A DNA stretch of 40,602 bases. Origin: Candidatus Gallimonas merdigallinarum. GTDB taxonomy: Bacteria > Bacillota > Clostridia > Christensenellales > Borkfalkiaceae. Positions 29,623 to 36,614 of the stretch are shown piece after piece; the first letter of the stretch is position 1, and every line of letters starts with the position of its first letter. Position numbers and translations under genes: made by a program. The stretch lies in the NCBI GenBank assembly GCA_904373325.1, contig CAJFFP010000026.1, positions 1 to 40,602 of the forward strand, given 5' to 3'. The notes beneath the pieces were generated by a model. It made no database searches and was not told the origin of the DNA. It saw only the letters and a list, made by a program, of their open reading frames with translations.

Positions 29623-30375
29623 CTATATCGCAAAGACGTGTTTGCCGATGACGGTCACCGTCTGCCGTTCAAAGATCCACGAACTCGTCGCAACGGCGGG
29701 GTTGTAATAGTACAGACACCCGTAGGTGGGATCCCAGCCGTTCATCGCGTCGCGCGCGGCGTTGTACGCCGTTTCGTCGGGCTCTAAATTGATCTGTCCG
29801 TCGTCCACCGCCGTGAACGCGCCCTTCTGATAGACGACGCCCGCCACCGTATTGGGGAACTGCGGACTCTTGACGCGGTTGACGATGACCGCGCCGATGG
29901 CGACCTGCCCCGTATAGCTCTCTCCTCTGCCCTCGGCGTAGATCGCCTTCGCCATCAGATAGAGATCGGACGAGGTATAGCCGTTCGCGCCGCCGCCCGA
30001 ACTCCCCTGTCCGCCGCCCGAGCCGCCCTGACCCGCGAGTACGTTGTACGAATCGTTCATGCCGAGCGCCTTGTACGTCTCCTTGCCCACGACGCCGTCC
30101 GCCGTAAGCCCGTTCTTTTGCTGGAACGCGATGACCGCCTTTTTCGTGCCTGCGCCGAAAACGCCGTCGACCGCGCCCGAATAGTATCCCCAATTTTTGA
30201 GACGGCGCTGGACTTCCTTCACTTCGCCGCCCGAGCTGCCCTGCTTCAAAACGGCGGTCCGCACCGCCACGAGCGCTTCGTGCGGCGCCTGCGTGAGGGC
30301 GAGCGCAGTGCCGCCTGCGGCTGCGCCGCCGAGCAGAACGAGCGACAGCGCGCCGATCATCAAAGTCTTCTTCAT
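29623..30375 (-). CDS. sleB: Spore cortex-lytic enzyme SleB
   Basis: A 250-residue exported lytic transglycosylase that degrades the cortex peptidoglycan during germination. An N-terminal signal sequence (about 1-28) is followed by a peptidoglycan-binding domain (GGEVKEVQRRLKNWGYY... FQQKNGLTADGVVGKET, about 48-104). A Gly/Ser-rich linker leads to the Hydrolase_2 catalytic domain starting DLYLMAKAIYAEGRGE, with Glu148 the expected catalytic acid. ATG 30375 follows AGGAGG. Together with ypeB it shows that the organism forms spores. Confidence 0.96.
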   Translation of the reverse strand: MKKTLMIGALSLVLLGGAAAGGTALALTQAPHEALVAVRTAVLKQGSSGGEVKEVQRRLKNWGYYSGAVDGVFGAGTKKAVIAFQQKNGLTADGVVGKETYKALGMNDSYNVLAGQGGSGGGQGSSGGGANGYTSSDLYLMAKAIYAEGRGESYTGQVAIGAVIVNRVKSPQFPNTVAGVVYQKGAFTAVDDGQINLEPDETAYNAARDAMNGWDPTYGCLYYYNPAVATSSWIFERQTVTVIGKHVFAI

Positions 30376-30391
30376 AGTATCCTCCTGACGC

Positions 30392-30421
30392 TAACTTGCG
30401 CACCCCCGCGCGTTTTTATGC
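30392..30421 (-). promoter_or_regulatory. Candidate sigma-G promoter of sleB-ypeB
   Basis: On the minus strand GCATA at 30417-30421 and CAAGTTA at 30392-30398 are separated by 18 nt. This matches the forespore sigma-G consensus (GHATR, 18 nt, CATNHTA) with one mismatch, and fits the known control of sleB. The start would lie about 10 nt before the Shine-Dalgarno. Confidence 0.55.
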
Positions 30422-30635
30422 AAAAAAATACGGAGCTGACCGTCTCGGCCCCGCAACGATACGGCTTCCCGCCGGAAAGGAACGGTTGTCCCGCCCGAAC
30501 GCAGGCATACGCGCTCCCCGTTCGGGAAAAGATCTGCATTTTTTACAACTTTTTTACAATTCGGGTAGATTTTTATGAGGACTTTTCGGCGCATATGTTC
30601 TATAATAGATTCGTACACAAAGGAAACGAGATCAT
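30422..30635. other. Divergent intergenic region
   Basis: It holds the upstream part of the sleB promoter on the minus strand and a TATAAT box at 30601-30606 for the forward phospholipase-like gene. No further gene or repeat is apparent. Confidence 0.5.
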
Positions 30636-31433
30636 ATGCCGGCAACTTACGCACACAGAAAATTCGGAGAGGACATCGCAGCCGCGCTCGGGGAACGCTT
30701 TCCCGAAACGGTGCGCGCGCGCAGCGCGTTCGCGCTCGGACTGCACGGACCCGACCCTCTCTTCTACTACAAGCCGCTCAAAAAGAACGCCGTCCGCGCG
30801 CGGGGCGATCTTCTGCACGAGGAGAGCGCCGCGGCGTTCTTCGGGGCGGCGCGCGCCGTCTACCTCGCCCGCGGGAAACGGGAAGCCGACCGCGCGTACC
30901 TGTACGGGTTCGTATGCCACTTCTGTCTGGACAGCGTGTGCCACGCGGAAGTCGCGCGGCAGATGCAGGTCACGGGAATGTCGCACGTGGGCGTAGAAGC
31001 GGCGTTTGAGCGCATACTGCTTTCGGAGGACGGGCTCGATCCTGTGAAGGCGCGCACGGCAACGCATATCCGCGCGGAACGGGACGCCGTCTCCGCCCTC
31101 GCGGCATACTGCGGCGTGACGACCAGGCAGGCGAAAAAGGCGGCGAAGTCCATGCGCTTTTACAGCGGGCTTCTGCGCGCGCCCAACGCCTTCAAACGCG
31201 GCGTCGTCGCGCTCGGGCTGCGCCTTGCGGGAAAATACGAAAAACTCGCGCCCATGATGATCCCCCGCACGGAGACGGACGCCGCAAAAGGAAGCAACGC
31301 CGCGCTCCGCGCCCTCTACGACAGAGCGATCGGAAAAGCGGAGCGGCTCATTCCCGCGCTTGCGGCGTTTCTGGAAGGCGCGCCGCTCGACGAGACGTTC
31401 AACAGCAATTTTGAATCAGAGGAGAAGATATGA
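30636..31433 (+). CDS. Zinc-dependent phospholipase C family protein
   Basis: A 265-residue protein of the Zn_dep_PLPC family: MPATYAHRKFGEDI, then LGLHGPDPLFYY, DLLHEESAAAFF and YGFVCHFCLDSVCHAEV, supplying the His/Asp pattern expected for zinc ligands. There is no signal peptide, so it probably acts in the cytoplasm. The substrate is unknown and the phospholipase name is only the family label. AAAGGA precedes ATG 30636. Its stop overlaps the next gene's start (ATGA), giving a two-gene operon with the MFS transporter. Confidence 0.85.
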   Translation: MPATYAHRKFGEDIAAALGERFPETVRARSAFALGLHGPDPLFYYKPLKKNAVRARGDLLHEESAAAFFGAARAVYLARGKREADRAYLYGFVCHFCLDSVCHAEVARQMQVTGMSHVGVEAAFERILLSEDGLDPVKARTATHIRAERDAVSALAAYCGVTTRQAKKAAKSMRFYSGLLRAPNAFKRGVVALGLRLAGKYEKLAPMMIPRTETDAAKGSNAALRALYDRAIGKAERLIPALAAFLEGAPLDETFNSNFESEEKI

Positions 31434-32815
31434 AGAAGCTATCGCCCCGGCGCAGGCTGGAACGCAATTGGATTTTGTACGACGTCGGCAATTCGGCGTT
31501 CACGCTGCTCATCAGTACGATCATGCCCATCTACTTCAATTACCTTGCGGGAGAGGGCGGGATCGACGCGACGACGGCGACCGCATATTGGGGATACGCG
31601 GCGAGCATCGTGACGCTGTGCGTTGCGATTTTAGGACCGACGCTCGGCACATTGAGCGACTTTTCGGGATATAAACGCCCCATCTTCTTTTTCTTTGCGA
31701 TCGCGGGCGTGCTCGGCTGCGCCGCGCTCGGCATTCCCATGCCGTGGCTCGTGTTCCTCGTCGTCTTTATTCTCACCAAAATTTTCTATTCGGCGAGCCT
31801 CGTCTTTTACGATTCCATGCTCGTGGACGTGACGACGCACGAGCGCGCGGACGACGTCTCCTCCAAGGGCTATGCGTGGGGATATATCGGGAGCTGTATT
31901 CCCTTTATCATCAGCATCGTCATCGTGCAGTTCACGCCGCTGAATATCGCCGTTTCCATGCCCATCGCGCTTGCGATCAACGCGCTGTGGTGGTTCGGAT
32001 TCACCATTCCGCTCATGAAGAGCTACCGCCAGACGCACTTCGTTCCCCGCACACCCCACGCCGTGCGCGACAACTTCAAACGGCTTTTTTCGGTGTTCTC
32101 CAAAAAGTCGGACGTGCAGAACAAAAAGGGAATCATCCTCTTCCTCGTCGCCTTCTTCCTCTATATTGACGGCGTATATACCATTATCGACATGGCGACG
32201 TCCTTCGGCACGGCGCTCGGATTCGATTCGACCAACCTGCTTTTGGCGCTCCTGCTCACGCAGGTGATCGCCTTCCCCTCCGCCATCGTCTTCGGAAAAC
32301 TGACGGGCAAGGTGCGCAACGACGTGCTGATCCTCGTCTGCATCGTCGCGTACACGGGCATCGGTCTGTTCGCCGTGTTCATGACCGAAGTGTGGCAGTT
32401 CTGGACGCTTGCCACGGCGGTCGGGCTCTTCCAAGGGGGCGTGCAGGCGCTCTCGCGCTCCTACTTCGCAAAGATCATTCCCGCCGATCAGTCGGGGTGT
32501 CTGTTCGGCATTCTCGACATCTTCGGCAAGGGCGCGGCGTTCCTCGGAACGCTCCTCGTGAGCGTCGTCACGCAGGCGACGGATTCCGTCAACCTCGGCG
32601 CGATCCCCATCGTCTGTCTGTTCGCGGCGGGCATTGCGGTGTTCGTCGTCGCCGCGCGCGTCAACCGCCCCTATCTTGCAAAACAGGCAGCCGACGACGC
32701 GGCAGCCGCTGCAAACGCGCCGCTTGCAGACCCCGCCGCGGAAGATGGTGCGGAAGGTGAAGCCGCAGCCGCGGAAGATACGCCCGCGGCGGACGGCGAC
32801 GACGCATCCGATTAA
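31430..32815 (+). CDS. MFS transporter, UMF1 (Atg22-like) family
   Basis: A 461-residue transporter with twelve predicted helices. The N-terminal ILYDVGNSAFTLLISTIMPIYF and the KRPIFFFFAIAGV and DVSSKGYAWGYIGS regions are typical of the UMF1/Atg22-like branch of the major facilitator superfamily, whose members probably export small molecules. The C-terminal about 45 residues are an acidic Ala-rich tail. The start overlaps the preceding gene's stop by 4 nt. The substrate cannot be predicted. A perfect bidirectional terminator follows. Confidence 0.9.
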   Translation: MKKLSPRRRLERNWILYDVGNSAFTLLISTIMPIYFNYLAGEGGIDATTATAYWGYAASIVTLCVAILGPTLGTLSDFSGYKRPIFFFFAIAGVLGCAALGIPMPWLVFLVVFILTKIFYSASLVFYDSMLVDVTTHERADDVSSKGYAWGYIGSCIPFIISIVIVQFTPLNIAVSMPIALAINALWWFGFTIPLMKSYRQTHFVPRTPHAVRDNFKRLFSVFSKKSDVQNKKGIILFLVAFFLYIDGVYTIIDMATSFGTALGFDSTNLLLALLLTQVIAFPSAIVFGKLTGKVRNDVLILVCIVAYTGIGLFAVFMTEVWQFWTLATAVGLFQGGVQALSRSYFAKIIPADQSGCLFGILDIFGKGAAFLGTLLVSVVTQATDSVNLGAIPIVCLFAAGIAVFVVAARVNRPYLAKQAADDAAAAANAPLADPAAEDGAEGEAAAAEDTPAADGDDASD

Positions 32816-32855
32816 GGCGGATAAATTCCCACGGCTCATACAATCCTACCTAATT

Positions 32856-32898
32856 AAGATTGCGGCGGACTGAAATTCAGTCCGCCGCAATCTTTTTT
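32856..32898. terminator. Bidirectional terminator
   Basis: A 19-bp perfect stem, AAGATTGCGGCGGACTGAA and its complement, with a 1-nt centre and a T run. It separates the MFS gene from the convergent rRNA methyltransferase gene. Confidence 0.9.
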
Positions 32899-34179
32899 CT
32901 ATTGTCTGCGCAACCCCTTGGGATAATGATTTTTGAGAATGCCGCCCGCAATCTTGCCCAGCCCCAGCGGGTAATCGCCGTATCCGACGACGCACCAGCC
33001 GTTTTCCGCGTCCGTCTGGAAGGTCTCGCCGCGCAGGTATTTCTCCGTCTCCCCCTCCGACAGGGGCAGGAAACGGGCGCACTCCCCTTTTGTAACCGCC
33101 ATGGCGAGGGCGTGGGCGGGCGTGAACCGCCTGCCGTCGAACGCGCCCAGCTCGATCCCGACGCGCAGCGTCCGCACGGGCAGGGCGGGCATTGCCTCGG
33201 GGAGCAGGTACATTCTGCCGTCGTCCAGCGTCGTCAGCCGTCCCGCGGGCGGGCGGACAAAGAACGCGCGGGCAAACGCCGCATACGCCTTCTCCGCCGC
33301 CGCGTTTCTGCGCACGGGAAAGGCGGGCGCATTGCCGCGCTCCGCGCCGCTCTTTTCGAGCAACGCCGCAAAATGCCCCTCGCCGCGCACCTCGTGCGGG
33401 AACAGCATTTCCTCTCCGATCAGCGTAAACTCCGCATGGCGGGCGAGGAACGCCTCGATCTGACCCTCGTTCTCCGCACGCTCGAACGTGCAGGTGGAGT
33501 ACACGAGCCGCCCGCCGCCGCGCAGCATGGCGGCAGCCTCGTCCAAAATCGCCGCCTGTCGGACGGCGCAGCGAGAAACGTTCTCCTCGCTCCATTCGGC
33601 GATCGCGTTTTCGTCCTTGCGGAACATTCCCTCGCCCGAACAGGGCGCGTCTACGAGGATCTTATCGAAATACGCGGGAAAACAGCGCGCGAGCGCGGCG
33701 GGATCTGCGCTGACGACGGCGCAGTTTTTCACGCCGAGCCGTTCGACGTTCTGCGAGAGGATGCGCGCGCGGTCGTACACATATTCGTTGGCGATGAGAA
33801 CGCCCCCGCCCCCCATCGCGGCGGCGAGCTGGGTGGTCTTGCCGCCGGGCGCGGCGCACAGGTCGAGCACGCGCTCTTCGGGGCGCGCGTCGAGCAGGGG
33901 CGCGGCGCACATGGCGCTCGGCTCCTGCGCGTAGAACAGCCCCGCATGGTGGGCGGGAAACGCGCCGAGCCGCTCCGCGTCGGTATAGAATCCCGTCTTC
34001 TCCCACGGGACGGGATCGCCCGCGTGCGGGAAAATTGCCGCGAACGCCGCGGGGGAGAGTTTCAGCGTATTGGCGCGCACGCCGCGCAGGGGCGGCTGCT
34101 CCATGGCGCGCAAAAAGGCGGGGAACCCCTCTCCCAGCCTTTTCTGCATTCTGTTAAGATATTCTGCGGGCAGATTCAT
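32899..34179 (-). CDS. NOL1/NOP2/sun-family rRNA cytosine-5 methyltransferase (RsmF-like)
   Basis: A 426-residue SAM-dependent RNA m5C methyltransferase. SAM-binding LDLCAAPGGKTTQ, the nucleophile motif DAPCSGEGMF and the second catalytic cysteine in YSTCTF are intact. The C-terminal half (YLLPEAMPALPVRTLRVGIELG) is an RsmF/YebU-type RNA-binding domain, so the target is probably 16S or another rRNA. ATG 34179 overlaps the upstream exonuclease stop as ATGA. The frame continues upstream without a stop, but that part is the exonuclease gene in another frame. Last gene of the serS operon. Confidence 0.93.
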   Translation of the reverse strand: MNLPAEYLNRMQKRLGEGFPAFLRAMEQPPLRGVRANTLKLSPAAFAAIFPHAGDPVPWEKTGFYTDAERLGAFPAHHAGLFYAQEPSAMCAAPLLDARPEERVLDLCAAPGGKTTQLAAAMGGGGVLIANEYVYDRARILSQNVERLGVKNCAVVSADPAALARCFPAYFDKILVDAPCSGEGMFRKDENAIAEWSEENVSRCAVRQAAILDEAAAMLRGGGRLVYSTCTFERAENEGQIEAFLARHAEFTLIGEEMLFPHEVRGEGHFAALLEKSGAERGNAPAFPVRRNAAAEKAYAAFARAFFVRPPAGRLTTLDDGRMYLLPEAMPALPVRTLRVGIELGAFDGRRFTPAHALAMAVTKGECARFLPLSEGETEKYLRGETFQTDAENGWCVVGYGDYPLGLGKIAGGILKNHYPKGLRRQ

Positions 34180-35135
34180 AGCCCCTCCAACGCGTGTTCC
34201 AGACGGTCGAGCGGAACGTACGTCGCGCCCGCGCTCACGGCGTTCTGAAAGCGCACGCCGCCCGCCCCGCGGGCGATATAGACGTTGCACTCCCCGGGAT
34301 GGGACGTGTATCTGCCTCCCGACGCGAAGATCGCGGCGACGAGGTGTACGGAGAGCGGAACTTCCTCTTCCACCTCCTTGGAGAAGCAGAACACCTTCCC
34401 TTCGAGCGTGCCGCCCTTTTTGCGGCGGTGCATATATTTGTTGACGTAACGGTAAAATTCGTCGTGCGCCTTTGCTCTGCGGTCGCGTTCCTCGTCGCGC
34501 TCGGCAATGTAGTTTTTCAACCCCTGCGAGGCGAGCGGCGTGATCTTCCCGCCCGCAATGCGCCCCGCGCGGATACGGTACCGCTCGACCAGCCCCATGA
34601 CGCTCCCCGCGCCCTCGCGCGCGACGAGCGCCTGACAGACGCGCATGGTGGCGTAGGCGTCGTCTACGGCGCGGTGCGGCGTAAATTCCACGCCCAGCTC
34701 CTCCGCCATCGCGCCCAACCCGAGCTGACGGGTGAAGCACCTCTGCGTGTTCATATAAAAGAACTGCGTATCGTAGAAATCGAAGCGGAAGGACGGGAGC
34801 TTGTAGCGGCGCGTTTCGAGGTTGAGGTAATTCACGTCGTTGAGCGTCGCGTGACCGAGCACGATATGCTCCTTATCTTCGAGGAGCGCCTTGATGCGCG
34901 CATACGCCGCGGGGAAAGGCGGATAGGTTTTGAAATCCTCGTACTCGTAGGGCAGCACAAGCCCCTCCCGCCCCTTGCGGTCGGTGAGGTGGAACTTCCC
35001 CTTGGGGTTGAGGAGAATATCCTCGCGCTCCAAGACGTTGAACTGCTCGTCCGTGAGCACATACCCGAAGGCGCAGATCTTCGCCACGCTCTTAAAGACG
35101 CAGGCGCACTCGATGTCGAAAAAGACGTACTTCAT
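34176..35135 (-). CDS. DEDDh 3'-5' exonuclease with BRCT-like C-terminus
   Basis: A 319-residue exonuclease of the DnaQ/RNase T fold. Exo I is FFDIECA (Asp7, Glu9), Exo II is LNDVNYL at about 98, and Exo III is HRAVDDAYA with the DEDDh histidine. The C-terminal about 90 residues (LEGKVFCFSKEVEE... HLVAAIFASGGRYTS) resemble a BRCT domain. The combination suggests a DNA repair or RNA-processing nuclease. ATG 35135 overlaps serS by 4 nt; its stop overlaps the methyltransferase. The coupling suggests joint expression rather than joint function. Confidence 0.9.
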   Translation of the reverse strand: MKYVFFDIECACVFKSVAKICAFGYVLTDEQFNVLEREDILLNPKGKFHLTDRKGREGLVLPYEYEDFKTYPPFPAAYARIKALLEDKEHIVLGHATLNDVNYLNLETRRYKLPSFRFDFYDTQFFYMNTQRCFTRQLGLGAMAEELGVEFTPHRAVDDAYATMRVCQALVAREGAGSVMGLVERYRIRAGRIAGGKITPLASQGLKNYIAERDEERDRRAKAHDEFYRYVNKYMHRRKKGGTLEGKVFCFSKEVEEEVPLSVHLVAAIFASGGRYTSHPGECNVYIARGAGGVRFQNAVSAGATYVPLDRLEHALEGL

Positions 35136-36418
35136 CTGCGGGGAAGAATCTTCTCCGCCCCGCCCATATACGGACGAAGGACCTCGGGAATATCCACGCT
35201 GCCGTCCGCGTTGAGGTGGTTTTCAAGGAACGCGATGAGCATTCTCGGCGGCGCGACCACGGTATTATTGAGGGTGTGCGCGAAGCTGCTCCCCTTTTCG
35301 CCCTTGTAGCGGATACCGAGCCGTCTTGCCTGCGCGTCGGTGAGGTTGGAGCAGGACCCGACTTCAAAATACTTCTTCTGGCGGGGGCTCCACGCCTCCA
35401 CGTCCACGCTCCTGTATTTGAGGTCGGCAAGATCGCCCGAGCAGCATTCGAGCGTGCGCACGGGAATGCCCATGGAGACGAACAGCTCCACCGTGTAATG
35501 CCACATTCTGTCGTACCACATTTCGCTCTCTTCGGGCTTGCAGATGACGATCATCTCCTGCTTTTCAAATTGGTGAATGCGGTAGATGCCGCGCTCCTCG
35601 ATGCCGTGCGCGCCCTTCTCCTTGCGGAAGCAGGGCGAATAGCTGGTGAGCGTGAGCGGAAGCTGCTTTTCGTCGATGGCGGTGTTCATGAACCGCCCGA
35701 TCATGGAGTGTTCGCTCGTACCGATGAGGTAGAGATCCTCGCCCTCGATCTTGTACATCATGCCCTCCATCTCCTCGAAGCTCATCACGCCCGAGACGAC
35801 GTCGGAACGGATCATGAAGGGCGGAATGCAGTAGGTGAATCCCTTGCCGATCATGAAATCGCGCGCATACGCGAGCACGGCGGAGTGCAGCCGCGCCACG
35901 TCGCCCGTCAGATAGTAAAAGCCCTGCCCCGACGTGCGGCGCGCGCTGTCGAGGTCGATACCCTGCAAACGTTCGAGAATATCGAGATGATAGGGAACTT
36001 CAAAATCGGGAACTTTGGGTTCGAGGAAACGCTCGCGTTCGACGTTCTCGGAATCGTCCTTCCCGACGGGCGTCTCGTCGGATATGATATTGGGAATGCG
36101 CATCATGACGGCTTTGAGGCGCGCGCCGACCTCTTCCGACTCCGCCTCGATCTGGGAAAGGCGCGCGGCGTCGGCATTCACCTGCGCCTTGACCGCCTCC
36201 GCTTCCTCCGTCTTTTTCTCGCGCATGAGCATACCGATCTGCTTGGAGAGCGCGTTGCGCGCGGCGCGCAGGCTGTCCCCCTCCGTTTGCAGCGCGCGGC
36301 GCTTCTCGTCGAGAGCGAGCGCCTCGTCCACGAGCGGCAGTTTCTGGTGCTGGAATTTCTTTTCAATGTTTCTGCGGACGAGGTCGGGCTCGCTGCGCAG
36401 CAGGGCGATATCGATCAT
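35132..36418 (-). CDS. serS: Seryl-tRNA synthetase
   Basis: A 428-residue class II aminoacyl-tRNA synthetase charging tRNA-Ser. The N-terminal coiled-coil arm (about 1-110) binds the tRNA variable arm. Motif 2 is CFRKEKGAHGIEERGIYRIHQFEKQE, here in two parts (CFRKEKGAHG and RGIYRIHQF). Motif 3 (RMLIAFLENH) and TSEHS in the active site follow. The motif-2 version GAHGIEERG differs from the commonest bacterial form but occurs in Clostridia. ATG 36418 has GGAG upstream and a TTGCTT-17-TATAAT promoter about 40 nt away. There is room for a leader of only about 30 nt, so no T-box is present. Confidence 0.96.
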   Translation of the reverse strand: MIDIALLRSEPDLVRRNIEKKFQHQKLPLVDEALALDEKRRALQTEGDSLRAARNALSKQIGMLMREKKTEEAEAVKAQVNADAARLSQIEAESEEVGARLKAVMMRIPNIISDETPVGKDDSENVERERFLEPKVPDFEVPYHLDILERLQGIDLDSARRTSGQGFYYLTGDVARLHSAVLAYARDFMIGKGFTYCIPPFMIRSDVVSGVMSFEEMEGMMYKIEGEDLYLIGTSEHSMIGRFMNTAIDEKQLPLTLTSYSPCFRKEKGAHGIEERGIYRIHQFEKQEMIVICKPEESEMWYDRMWHYTVELFVSMGIPVRTLECCSGDLADLKYRSVDVEAWSPRQKKYFEVGSCSNLTDAQARRLGIRYKGEKGSSFAHTLNNTVVAPPRMLIAFLENHLNADGSVDIPEVLRPYMGGAEKILPRR

Positions 36419-36453
36419 AATTCACTCCGGATAATATCTTTTGATTTGCAACT

Positions 36454-36482
36454 ATTATATATCAATCGGCAGAAAAAAGCAA
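36454..36482 (-). promoter_or_regulatory. Promoter of the serS operon
   Basis: TTGCTT, 17 nt, TATAAT on the minus strand, about 36 nt before ATG 36418. Confidence 0.75.
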
Positions 36483-36543
36483 CTTTTCCCGCAGGGAAAG
36501 GCGGAAGCGGACAAAAATTTCGCAAAAGCGGCGCACGGATATT

Positions 36544-36572
36544 TTGACTTTTTCCCGCGTACGGTGTATAAT
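36544..36572 (+). promoter_or_regulatory. Promoter of the P-type ATPase
   Basis: TTGACT, 17 nt, TATAAT on the plus strand, expected start about 36579. It lies within the upstream open frame, which shows that the true start codon is at or after 36579. Confidence 0.75.
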
Positions 36573-36614
36573 GACGGTGGACGTTGGGCGCAGCCTCGGA
36601 CATGGTGCGCCGCG

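Noticed and set aside
34180-34740. N-terminal extension of the rRNA methyltransferase to 613 residues
   Set aside because: The extension is the exonuclease gene read in the wrong frame. The real start overlaps the exonuclease stop.
36419-36453. T-box riboswitch before serS
   Set aside because: The promoter leaves a leader of only about 30 nt, far too short for a T-box.
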